Source of the DNA: Actinomycetales bacterium UBA1416
Lineage (GTDB): Bacteria > Actinomycetota > Actinomycetes > Actinomycetales > Actinomycetaceae
Assembly (NCBI GenBank): GCA_002304945.1
Contig: DBPQ01000048.1
Span: 1,426-8,458, forward strand
DNA length: 7,033 nt
Direction: 5' to 3'
A program made the translations under genes and the position numbers. The notes under the pieces are model-generated. The model did no database searches. It was given only the letters and a program-made list of their open reading frames with translations, and was not told where the DNA came from. How positions within the stretch are numbered: position 1 is the stretch's first letter; each line of letters begins with the position of its first letter. Positions 1 through 7,033 of this stretch are shown piece after piece.

Positions 1-1164
1 CAGGCGCTGGACGCGCCCGGGGCGCTTTCGCTGTGCGTGCGCGCCTTTTTGTCCGGCAGGCAGCTTCCCTCGGATCTGCCCCGGCTTTCGTCGGGGAAAG
101 GAAAGGCGCTGTACACGGCGGAGTTTGCCGTCTTTCGCGGCGCGCAAGGGTTTGAGGGCGCGGTCAGCCGGCTGCTTTCACAGCTCAAGTCCTGCGAGAA
201 AGGGGCCTCGCTGTCCGTTTTGGATCCGTGGATGCAGGCGCTTGGCGCGCGCCTGCTGCCCGCACTGGACGCCGGATGCCGGGTCAGGCTGCTGCTGTGC
301 GGCGTGTCGGGCCTTTCGCTGACGGACGACCTTGCCGCGGTGTTTTCGCACGCGCACCTGGAAGCGCGGCTGCTTGCGGACGGAGCGCCCGCGCCAGACC
401 GCGCGCTCTACGCCGCCGACGGTGTCAACATGGCGGTCGTCAGCCGGGAAATGCCCGGCAAAGCGCGCTATACCGCCCTGTACACGGACGAGATGACGGT
501 CGATTGCTGCAGGGAAGCGTTTGACGCCCTTTGGCAGAGCGCAAAGCCGCTCTTTTCCGAAACGGCCCCGGAAAGCCTGACGCCCGACATGCTTTCGCGC
601 GCGCTTGAGATCACCGTGCCCGAGCGCATCGACTGGCTCGTGCCGTCGCTGCCGCATATGACCATGGGGCGCCAGCTGCTGATGGAGGTGTTGGAGCAAA
701 ACCGGGTATCGGGCCGCGCGTGGGCGCGGGTGCTGGGCTGCCAGGGCGCCCTTTTGGGCGTTCCGCTGCGCTTCTTCATGCCCGTTTCGGCGCTGCGCGC
801 CATGCCCGACGCCTCGGCCGACCTTCGGTTTTCCGCCGGCGTGCCCATCGCCCTGACGCAGGCGCAGGCAAGGCGGCACCTGCTGGATACCGCCGCATTG
901 CTTCGCGCGGGACAGGGCGTGGGGCTGATTCTGCTGCAGGGGGAGACGCCCAAGGCGTGGGGGCGCGCCGGCGTATGCGTCCGGCGAAACGCGTTTGTCA
1001 GCTATCAGGACGTCGCGGCGCGGCGGGTCCTGACAACAAAGGACCCCTCGTTCATCGAGCAGGCCATGCGTGAGACGGACCGCCTTTTTGCCGGGACGAC
1101 CAGGCAGCTTCGCGACCAGGCGTATGTGGCCGGGCTGCTGGAAAGGGCGGCGCTCCTGCCATGA
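1..1164 (+). CDS. Protein of unknown function, 5'-truncated by window edge
   Basis: The frame is open from base 1 to the TGA at 1162-1164 (387 codons). A GTG at 37 is a possible start, but it has no ribosome-binding site and the frame continues upstream of it, so the gene probably begins outside the window. The product looks soluble and mixed alpha/beta, with no signal peptide or obvious membrane helix. Two stretches look alike. One, ending near base 530, has a strand-rich segment (MAVVSREMP, then YTALYTDE) followed by a helix ending FDALW. The other, ending near base 1090, has VCVRRNAFVSYQ, then RVLTTKDP, and a helix ending TDRLF. This hints at an internal duplication. The pattern loosely recalls the phospholipase-D-like sensor domain found in some helix-turn-helix regulators (TrmB type), but I see no HKD catalytic motif and no DNA-binding domain in the visible part. 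I do not recognise the family. It is probably not part of the ATP synthase operon, since a convergent gene separates them. Confidence 0.75.
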   Translation, partial: QALDAPGALSLCVRAFLSGRQLPSDLPRLSSGKGKALYTAEFAVFRGAQGFEGAVSRLLSQLKSCEKGASLSVLDPWMQALGARLLPALDAGCRVRLLLCGVSGLSLTDDLAAVFSHAHLEARLLADGAPAPDRALYAADGVNMAVVSREMPGKARYTALYTDEMTVDCCREAFDALWQSAKPLFSETAPESLTPDMLSRALEITVPERIDWLVPSLPHMTMGRQLLMEVLEQNRVSGRAWARVLGCQGALLGVPLRFFMPVSALRAMPDASADLRFSAGVPIALTQAQARRHLLDTAALLRAGQGVGLILLQGETPKAWGRAGVCVRRNAFVSYQDVAARRVLTTKDPSFIEQAMRETDRLFAGTTRQLRDQAYVAGLLERAALLP

Positions 1165-1213
1165 CCCAAAACAGGCGGTCAACCCTTTCGACGGCAGACG
1201 GACGGCCGCTTTG

Positions 1214-1255
1214 CGCAAAACAACAGCGGCTTTCCCATCCATCCGGGAAAGCCGC
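1214..1255 (-). terminator. Hairpin terminator of the DUF1622-like gene
   Basis: A perfect 11-bp inverted repeat (GCGGCTTTCCC at 1226-1236, GGGAAAGCCGC at 1245-1255) encloses an 8-base loop. Read on the minus strand, the stem is followed by TGTTGTTTTG, a T-rich tail, and it lies 29 bases past the stop codon of the minus-strand gene. This fits intrinsic termination of that gene. On the + strand the stem is followed by GC-rich sequence, so it is not a classical terminator for the upstream + strand gene, though it could protect that gene's 3' end. A weaker competing + strand hairpin (1205-1210 with 1225-1230) shares part of the stem. Confidence 0.7.
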
Positions 1256-1284
1256 GCGCCGCATCGTCTCATGCCCGAAGAAAA

Positions 1285-1704
1285 TCAGCGGGGTGGCCGG
1301 TCATCCGTCAGGCGTCCTTTGTCGATCGGGTCGCTCTGAACGGGCGACGTCGGGTGCACCGCCTGCTCGATCATTTCCGAATCATGGGAGATGTGCTTGA
1401 TTTCCCAGTGGAGCAGGAAGTTCAGCGCCGCCCGAAGCACGATGATCGCGCCGACGGTCATGATTTCGTTCCAGTCGCGCGCGATGACGGTGCGCAGAAT
1501 CTCACCGCCCAGCTTGAACTCAAGGCCGGTGGCCATGCTCTCCGCAAGCGTCAGCCGAATTTTGGGCGCGTGCCGGAAAAAATACCCATAGAACGCTTTG
1601 ATCGCCCCGATGATCACGACGACGACGCCCATCAGTTCCAGGCCGTGGATGGTGATGGTGATAAAGACATGTAAGACATCCTCGAATTCCGCGAGCCAAT
1701 GCAT
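1285..1704 (-). CDS. DUF1622-like small membrane protein
   Basis: The 139-residue product resembles the DUF1622 family of small bacterial membrane proteins, whose function is not established. A first membrane helix spans roughly residues 18-42 (HGLELMGVVVVIIGAIKAF). A conserved middle segment has RLTLAESMATGLEFKLGGEI followed by LRTVIARDWNEI. A second strongly hydrophobic helix lies around residues 83-103 (TVGAIIVLRAALNFLLHWEI). The C-terminal ~35 residues are polar and probably disordered. The frame has an upstream ATG at 1758, but I chose the ATG at 1704 (protein start MHWLAEFEDV). It has AGGTGG nine bases ahead (complement of 1714-1719), whereas the upstream ATG sits inside the likely promoter. 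The gene is transcribed away from the ATP synthase operon and shares only the intergenic region with it. Family assignment is from memory of the sequence pattern. Confidence 0.8.
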   Translation of the reverse strand: MHWLAEFEDVLHVFITITIHGLELMGVVVVIIGAIKAFYGYFFRHAPKIRLTLAESMATGLEFKLGGEILRTVIARDWNEIMTVGAIIVLRAALNFLLHWEIKHISHDSEMIEQAVHPTSPVQSDPIDKGRLTDDRPPR

Positions 1705-1738
1705 GACAAGCCGCCACCTTTTCCGTATTCTCCAAGCC

Positions 1739-1767
1739 ATCATATAATATTTTATCATTTTTTACAA
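1739..1767 (-). promoter_or_regulatory. Sigma-70-like promoter for the DUF1622-like gene
   Basis: On the minus strand TTGTAA (1767-1762) is followed, after exactly 17 bases, by TATGAT (1744-1739). The -35 box matches TTGACA at 4 of 6 positions and the -10 box matches TATAAT at 5 of 6, in an AT-rich island within otherwise GC-rich DNA. The start of transcription would fall near 1732, giving a leader of about 28 bases that contains the AGGTGG site. This supports the start codon at 1704. Confidence 0.65.
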
Positions 1768-1881
1768 CCGGCGAAAATCCGACAAAACCGCAAAACGCAG
1801 CAAACGGGCGCAAAGGACCGAGAAAGGATGGTTTCTTCGCTTTTTCTCATTGTTTTGCGCCGGGCGGTCGCGTAGGTTCGT

Positions 1882-1910
1882 TTGCTTTTTAACACGAAGT
1901 ACGGTATGGT
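1882..1910 (+). promoter_or_regulatory. Candidate promoter of the ATP synthase operon (weak)
   Basis: TTGCTT (1882-1887) and TATGGT (1905-1910) are separated by 17 bases and lie just upstream of the first operon gene. The match is only 3 of 6 and 4 of 6. If real, transcription would start near 1917, almost at the ATG at 1918, so the first gene would be nearly leaderless. I see no better pair in 1770-1917. The operon promoter could be of another type. Confidence 0.25.
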
Positions 1911-1917
1911 GCACAAT

Positions 1918-2184
1918 ATGCCGCAAACAATTCTGCTTTCTTGTGCGCTGGCCTTGGCGTTTGCCGCCTTGCAGCTTTGGTTGATGCGCAGGGTTTTTTT
2001 TGCGCGCACTGTTTTTGTGCGCGTGCTGCTGCTGTTTTTGAAGCTTCCGCTTTGGGCGCTGTCCTTTGCAGGGATCGCGCTTTGGTGGGGCAGGGTCCCG
2101 CTGGCGGTCTTTGGCCTCACGGCCGGCACCGTCTACCTGGCGGCCTCTTTGTTTGTGTATCTTCGTTCCAAAAGGGGGGAATAG
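1918..2184 (+). CDS. Small three-helix membrane protein in the atpI position
   Basis: The 88-residue product is almost entirely hydrophobic. Likely membrane helices are at residues 4-23, 33-57 and 60-82, with basic residues in the first connection (MRRVFFAR) and at the C-terminus (RSKRGE), suggesting those ends face the cytoplasm or membrane surface. It stops 3 bases before atpB, so the two are almost certainly co-transcribed. Position and size suggest an AtpI-like protein, a non-stoichiometric factor that helps assemble the c ring and in some species aids Mg2+ uptake. Typical AtpI has four helices and about 120-130 residues, so this one is short. The AtpR protein of the alternative Na+ N-ATPase operons is another three-helix candidate. 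The start is uncertain: ATG 1906 and TTG 1882 are in frame, none has a good ribosome site, and I prefer 1918 because the hydrophobic segment begins there. Confidence 0.7.
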   Translation: MPQTILLSCALALAFAALQLWLMRRVFFARTVFVRVLLLFLKLPLWALSFAGIALWWGRVPLAVFGLTAGTVYLAASLFVYLRSKRGE

Positions 2185-2187
2185 CCG

Positions 2188-2850
2188 ATGCCCGAAATTT
2201 CGATCACGCCGCATCATATTGCGTTCTTTGGGCTTGAGGTGGGTGCGTCCGTGGTCATGGGTTCTTTCGTCGTGCTGCTGCTGGTCATCCTATGCGTTTT
2301 GATCAACCTGCGCGTGCGCCGCTTTCAGGAAAAGCCCACGGGCATTCAGAACCTGATCGAGCTGGCTGTGGAAAGCGTGTACCAGTTTTCCAAGAACAAA
2401 GTGGGCCACAACGCGGATTTCTGCGCGCCCATGGTGCTGACGCTGATGACCTTTATCGCGGCGGCCACGCTGGTGGAGCTTTTCGGCCTGCCGCCCGCCA
2501 CGGAGGACCTCTCCTGCACGCTGGCGCTTGGGTTTACCACGTTCCTGCTGGTCAACGTCACCGCGCTCAGGGAATTCGGACTCCTTCGCCGCATCCGGCG
2601 CATGGCCTCGCCCGCGTTCTTCGTTCTGCCCATCCGCATGATGACGGACCTCGTCGCGCCCGTTTCCATGGCGCTTCGGCTGTTCATCAACGTGATGGTC
2701 GGCGGCATCGTCATGAAGCTGATCTATTCGGCGATTCCGCTCGTGCTGCCGGCGGCGGTGTCCGTCTATTTCAACCTGATCCACGTCGCGATTCAGACGT
2801 TCGTGTTCGGGCTGTTGACCCTCAACTACACGATGGAAGCCACCGAATAG
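2188..2850 (+). CDS. atpB: F-type ATP synthase subunit a
   Basis: Subunit a of the membrane Fo sector forms the two half-channels that feed the coupling ion to and from the c ring. The 220-residue product is shorter than E. coli a (271) but has all core helices: one near residues 16-40, one near 79-100, one near 110-127, and the paired C-terminal helices near 154-190 and 194-215. The essential arginine is Arg164 in MALRLFINVM, equivalent to E. coli Arg210. Gln203 in HVAIQTFVFGLLTLNY matches E. coli Gln252. The motif LPPATEDLSCTLALG matches the conserved P-T-x-D-L region. Aligned by eye, E. coli Glu219 is replaced by Gly173 and His245 by Asn196. The ATG is preceded by a run of six G at 2174-2179 (AAAGGGGGGA) at good spacing. 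It follows the small membrane protein gene by 3 bases. Confidence 0.97.
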   Translation: MPEISITPHHIAFFGLEVGASVVMGSFVVLLLVILCVLINLRVRRFQEKPTGIQNLIELAVESVYQFSKNKVGHNADFCAPMVLTLMTFIAAATLVELFGLPPATEDLSCTLALGFTTFLLVNVTALREFGLLRRIRRMASPAFFVLPIRMMTDLVAPVSMALRLFINVMVGGIVMKLIYSAIPLVLPAAVSVYFNLIHVAIQTFVFGLLTLNYTMEATE

Positions 2851-2858
2851 GGGCGGTG

Positions 2859-2892
2859 CATCCGGGCTTGCCCGTGCATATACGGTCGGATG
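2859..2892 (+). promoter_or_regulatory. Inverted repeat in the atpB-atpE gap
   Basis: The 68-base gap between atpB and atpE contains CATCCG (2859-2864) and its complement CGGATG (2887-2892). Within them CCGT (2872-2875) can pair with ACGG (2882-2885) around a six-base loop. No T-run follows, so it is not a terminator. A structure here could affect message stability or atpE translation, which must be raised because many c subunits are needed per enzyme. The role is inferred; only the repeat is seen. Confidence 0.35.
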
Positions 2893-2918
2893 GATCCTGG
2901 AAAGAATCGGAAGGGGAT

Positions 2919-3149
2919 ATGTTCTGTATGGCAATCATCGCTATCGCCGCCGCAATCGCCTCCCTGACGGGCATTGGCGCGGCCCTTGGAATGTCGCACG
3001 CTACGAGCAAGGCCGTGGAGTCGATCGCCCGCCAGCCGGAGGCGGCCGGCAAGATCAGCTCCTCGCTGATGTTCGGCCTGATCATGATGGAAACCTGCGC
3101 GATTTACAGCTTGTTCGTGGCCATCCTGCTCATTGGCAAAATTGCGTGA
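2919..3149 (+). CDS. atpE: F-type ATP synthase subunit c
   Basis: The 76-residue proteolipid consists of two membrane helices and forms the rotating ring of Fo. Helix 1 (about residues 5-30) contains a degenerate glycine motif, with Gly18, Gly20, Ala22 and Gly24. The polar loop KAVESIARQPEAAGK is the standard F1-contacting loop. Helix 2 carries the ion-binding carboxylate Glu58 in MMETCAIYSL. Relative to the Ilyobacter Na+ c subunit (Gln32, Glu65, Ser66, Tyr70), the corresponding residues here are Met25, Glu58, Thr59 and Tyr63, so the Na+ site is only partly conserved and the coupling ion is unclear. The start could be ATG 2919, with GGAAGGGG just upstream, or ATG 2928, with an 11-base gap. 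Both leave the helices intact. The protein has unusual cysteines at 3 and 60. Confidence 0.97.
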   Translation: MFCMAIIAIAAAIASLTGIGAALGMSHATSKAVESIARQPEAAGKISSSLMFGLIMMETCAIYSLFVAILLIGKIA

Positions 3150-3184
3150 TTTGGCCGCGATCGTCCCGGAAATGAGGCATTGAC

Positions 3185-3676
3185 ATGGGTGAGTTTTTAA
3201 AGTTGTTCAGCCTGCGGGATATCCTCCTGCACATGGCCAATACCTTGATCCTCTTTGTCGCCGTGCGCTTTCTTGTCTATAAGCCCGTGCGCGCGTTCAT
3301 GAACGCGCGCACCGAGCGCGTGCAGGCTTCCCTGAACGAGGCCAGCGCCAAGCAGGCCGAGGCGGACAGGGCGCTGTCCGACGCCGAAAAGCGGCTGGAG
3401 GCCGCGCAGGCCGAGGCCGTAAAGGTTCAGGCCGACGGCGCGAGGCATGCGCAGCTCTCGGGCGAGGAGCTGATCGAGGCCGCGAAGCGCCAGGCGGCCG
3501 AGATCGTGGACCGCGCCGGGCGGGAGGCCGACGCGCAGCGGCAAAGTGCGCAGGCCGACGTGCAGGCGCAGGCGCTGTCGATGGCCGTGGAGATCGCGGA
3601 AAAGATGATCGGGCGCGAGCTGTCGGAAAAGGACAACGACGCGCTGGCGCGCGAATTTCTGACAAAGGTGGGCTGA
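3185..3676 (+). CDS. atpF: F-type ATP synthase subunit b
   Basis: Subunit b forms the dimeric peripheral stalk that holds the F1 head still against the rotor. The 163-residue product has the normal length and layout. There is an N-terminal membrane helix near residues 14-33 (NTLILFVAVRFLVYKPV, with the usual KP at the membrane exit). A long charged, alanine-rich coiled coil runs from about 35 to 130. The C-terminal segment, ALSMAVEIAEKMIGRELS and onward, is the part that normally binds the delta C-terminal domain. The b subunit is not fused to delta, unlike in mycobacteria. GAGG at 3174-3177, seven bases ahead, supports the ATG. The stop codon is 4 bases before the next gene, which carries the delta-like domain. 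Confidence 0.97.
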   Translation: MGEFLKLFSLRDILLHMANTLILFVAVRFLVYKPVRAFMNARTERVQASLNEASAKQAEADRALSDAEKRLEAAQAEAVKVQADGARHAQLSGEELIEAAKRQAAEIVDRAGREADAQRQSAQADVQAQALSMAVEIAEKMIGRELSEKDNDALAREFLTKVG

Positions 3677-3680
3677 GGCG

Positions 3681-5437
<1,757 letters not shown>

Positions 5438-5441
<4 letters not shown>

Positions 5442-6316
5442 GCTCCATTCCAGAGATCCGCCACCGGATCAAGGCGGTCGAGGATACGCGCAAGATCACC
5501 CGCGCGATGTACCTCATCTCCTCGGCCAAAATGCAAAAGGCCATGCGGATGTGGGAAAAAAACCGAGCGTACTTTGACCGCATCAGGGAGCAGATGCGCT
5601 TCATCATCACCAACACGGACGCCGAGGTGCAAAACCCGTATTTTGAGCACCGAAGCGCGAACCGCGCCGTGTACCTCGTCATCGCGGGCGACAAGGGCAT
5701 GTGCGGCTCCTACAACGAGGATCTTCTGCGCCTGGCCGACCGGACCATCCAGGAGGGCCGCCACGACCAGGTGTCGGTGTTCACCGTGGGCCTGATGGCC
5801 TACGGCCATTTTGCCAAGCTCAAGATGGACCCGGACGTGCACTACCTGCACATCGCCCAAAACCCAAACCTTCCCTCCGCCCGCGGAATCGGGTTGGAAC
5901 TGTGCCAGATGTATGAGCGCGACCTGTTTGACGAGGCGCACATCGTCTTTACCAACATGGGCAAGGGGCGAATCATCAGGCCGGAGGCCATGCGCATCCT
6001 GCCCATCCTGCCCGAGGATTTTCAGTGCGAGGAAGGGGCCTCGGACTGCCTGGTGGAGCTGGAGTACGTGCCCTCTGAAAAAGCGGCGCTGAACGCCTTG
6101 GTGCCGCAGCACGTGATCGGGTTGGTGTATTCCGCGTGCGTGCAGGCGTTTGCCAGCGAGCAGAGCGCCCGCATGACGGCCATGGACGCCTCCACGCGAA
6201 ACGCTGACGAAATGCTCGCGAAGCTCAAAATGGAGCACAACCGCGCCCGGCAGTCGGCCATCACCCAGGAGCTGAACGAGATCACCTCCGGCGCCAGCTC
6301 GGTGCTCGCGCAGTAA
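5438..6316 (+). CDS. atpG: F-type ATP synthase subunit gamma
   Basis: Gamma is the central rotor shaft linking the c ring to the catalytic head. The 292-residue product has the normal length. The N-terminal helix begins IPEIRHRIKAVEDTRKITRAM and the helix continues to about residue 55. A Rossmann-like central domain starts at AVYLVIAGDKGMCGSYNEDL, where most gammas have GLCGGLN. The C-terminal helix ends with the conserved ARQSAITQELNEITSGAS motif (about 268-285). The start ATG overlaps the atpA stop as ATGA, which suggests translational coupling, with a G-rich stretch at 5426-5434 as the possible ribosome site. The atpG stop is 24 bases before atpD. Nothing indicates loss of function. Confidence 0.97.
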
Positions 6317-6326
6317 CAGGCCGCCC

Positions 6327-6333
6327 AAAGGAG
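6327..6333 (+). promoter_or_regulatory. Ribosome-binding site that decides the atpD start
   Basis: AAAGGAG lies one base before ATG 6335 and seven bases before the in-frame ATG 6341. The spacing favours 6341, which also gives the usual beta N-terminus (MQGKVIRIIGPVLDIQFPDG). Confidence 0.75.
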
Positions 6334-6340
6334 AATGTCG

Positions 6341-7033
6341 ATGCAAGGCAAAGTCATCCGAATCATAGGCCCCGTGCTGGACATCCAGTTTCCGGACGGC
6401 CATCTGCCGGCGATCCAGACGCTTTTGTATGTCGAGGACGGCGAAAAGCGCGTGGCGGCGGAGGTGATTCAGCACCTGCTGCATAACGCGGTCCGGTGCG
6501 TGGCGCTGGAGGCCACCGAGGGCCTTCGCCGCGATCTGCCCGCGACGGATACGGGCGCACCCGTCCTTTCGCCGGTGGGCATGGAACTGCTCGGCCGGGC
6601 CATCGACGTGCTGGGCCGCCCCATCGACGGCAAGCCGCCGATCGAGGCCACGGCCCATATGCCCATCCATCGAAAGCCCCCGGCCTTTACCGAGCAGTGC
6701 CCGGTCACGCAGGTGTTTGAGACCGGCATCAAGGTCATCGATTTGCTCGCGCCCTACGCGCACGGCGGCAAGATCGGCCTGTTCGGCGGCGCGGGCGTGG
6801 GCAAAACCGTGCTGATCCAGGAACTGATCCGCAACATCGCCACCGAACACGGCGGCTACTCCATCTTTACCGGCGTGGGCGAGCGCACCCGCGAGGGCAA
6901 CGACCTCTGGCGGGAGATGGGGGAGAGCGGCGTCCTGCAAAAGACCGCCCTGGTCTTCGGCCAGATGAACGAGCCGCCGGGAGCCCGTATGCGGGTGGCT
7001 CTGAGCGGTCTGACCATGGCGGAATACTTCCGC
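6341..7033 (+). CDS. atpD: F-type ATP synthase subunit beta, 3'-truncated by window edge
   Basis: Beta carries the catalytic sites of F1. The frame runs unbroken through the last base, giving 231 codons, about half of the usual 460-480. Visible parts are the N-terminal beta barrel (GKVIRIIGPVLDIQFPDG onward), the conserved FETGIKVIDLLAPYAHGGKIGLF, Walker A GGAGVGKT at residues 149-156, GERTREGND at 180-188 with the catalytic Glu181, and FGQMNEPPGARMRVALSGLTMAEYF. Spacing of these motifs matches E. coli beta residue for residue, so nothing is inserted or lost in this half. Its position after gamma is the classical operon order, not the order of the alternative Na+ N-ATPase operons, where beta comes first. 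The remaining catalytic and C-terminal domains, and atpC, should lie beyond the right edge. Confidence 0.97.
   Translation, partial: MQGKVIRIIGPVLDIQFPDGHLPAIQTLLYVEDGEKRVAAEVIQHLLHNAVRCVALEATEGLRRDLPATDTGAPVLSPVGMELLGRAIDVLGRPIDGKPPIEATAHMPIHRKPPAFTEQCPVTQVFETGIKVIDLLAPYAHGGKIGLFGGAGVGKTVLIQELIRNIATEHGGYSIFTGVGERTREGNDLWREMGESGVLQKTALVFGQMNEPPGARMRVALSGLTMAEYFR

Noticed and set aside
178..1272. Minus-strand open frame of 364 codons opposite the first gene
   Set aside because: Its Arg/Gln/His-rich composition resembles the other shadow frames, and it reads through the hairpin at 1226-1255. The + strand frame has a more protein-like composition and runs open from the window edge.
1820..1848. 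GAGAAA / TTTCTC inverted repeat in the region ahead of the ATP synthase operon
   Set aside because: A six-base stem with a 17-base loop in a purine/pyrimidine-biased stretch is too weak to call a regulatory structure.

Overview
The window is GC-rich (G/C strongly preferred at third codon positions) and has good Shine-Dalgarno sites. It carries most of a bacterial F-type ATP synthase operon on the + strand, preceded by two unrelated genes. The gene style (compact a subunit, sigma-70-like promoter, AGGAGG-type ribosome sites, alpha and beta sequences resembling Clostridia) suggests a high-GC member of the Clostridia or a related anaerobic Firmicute lineage. This is an impression by eye, not a phylogenetic placement.

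Layout. Positions 1-1164 hold the 3' part of a gene of unknown function that enters from the left edge. Next, a DUF1622-like small membrane protein lies on the minus strand (1285-1704), with a clear promoter at 1739-1767 and a strong hairpin terminator at 1214-1255. From 1918 the + strand carries a small three-helix membrane protein in the atpI position, then atpB (a), atpE (c), atpF (b), a fused delta/alpha gene, atpG (gamma) and the first 231 codons of atpD (beta), which runs off the right edge. atpC (epsilon) would be expected next but is outside the window.

The main discovery is at 3681-5441. The alpha subunit is 586 residues instead of about 500. Its first ~75 residues are the C-terminal domain of the delta subunit (OSCP), including a complete match to the classical delta signature. 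There is no separate atpH between atpF and atpA, and no delta N-terminal domain anywhere in the window. The delta domain that normally grips the b-subunit stalk is therefore covalently attached to the alpha N-terminus, where the missing delta N-terminal domain would normally dock. There is no plausible internal start for a free alpha, so each F1 head should carry three delta C-terminal domains instead of one delta. That changes the expected stator architecture.

Together the genes encode the membrane motor (a, c ring, b stalk) and the catalytic head (alpha3 beta3 gamma). The gene order is the classical I-B-E-F-(H)-A-G-D order, with H collapsed into A. The coupling ion cannot be settled: the c subunit keeps the Glu-Thr...Tyr part of a Na+-type site but has Met where the Na+-binding Gln is expected.
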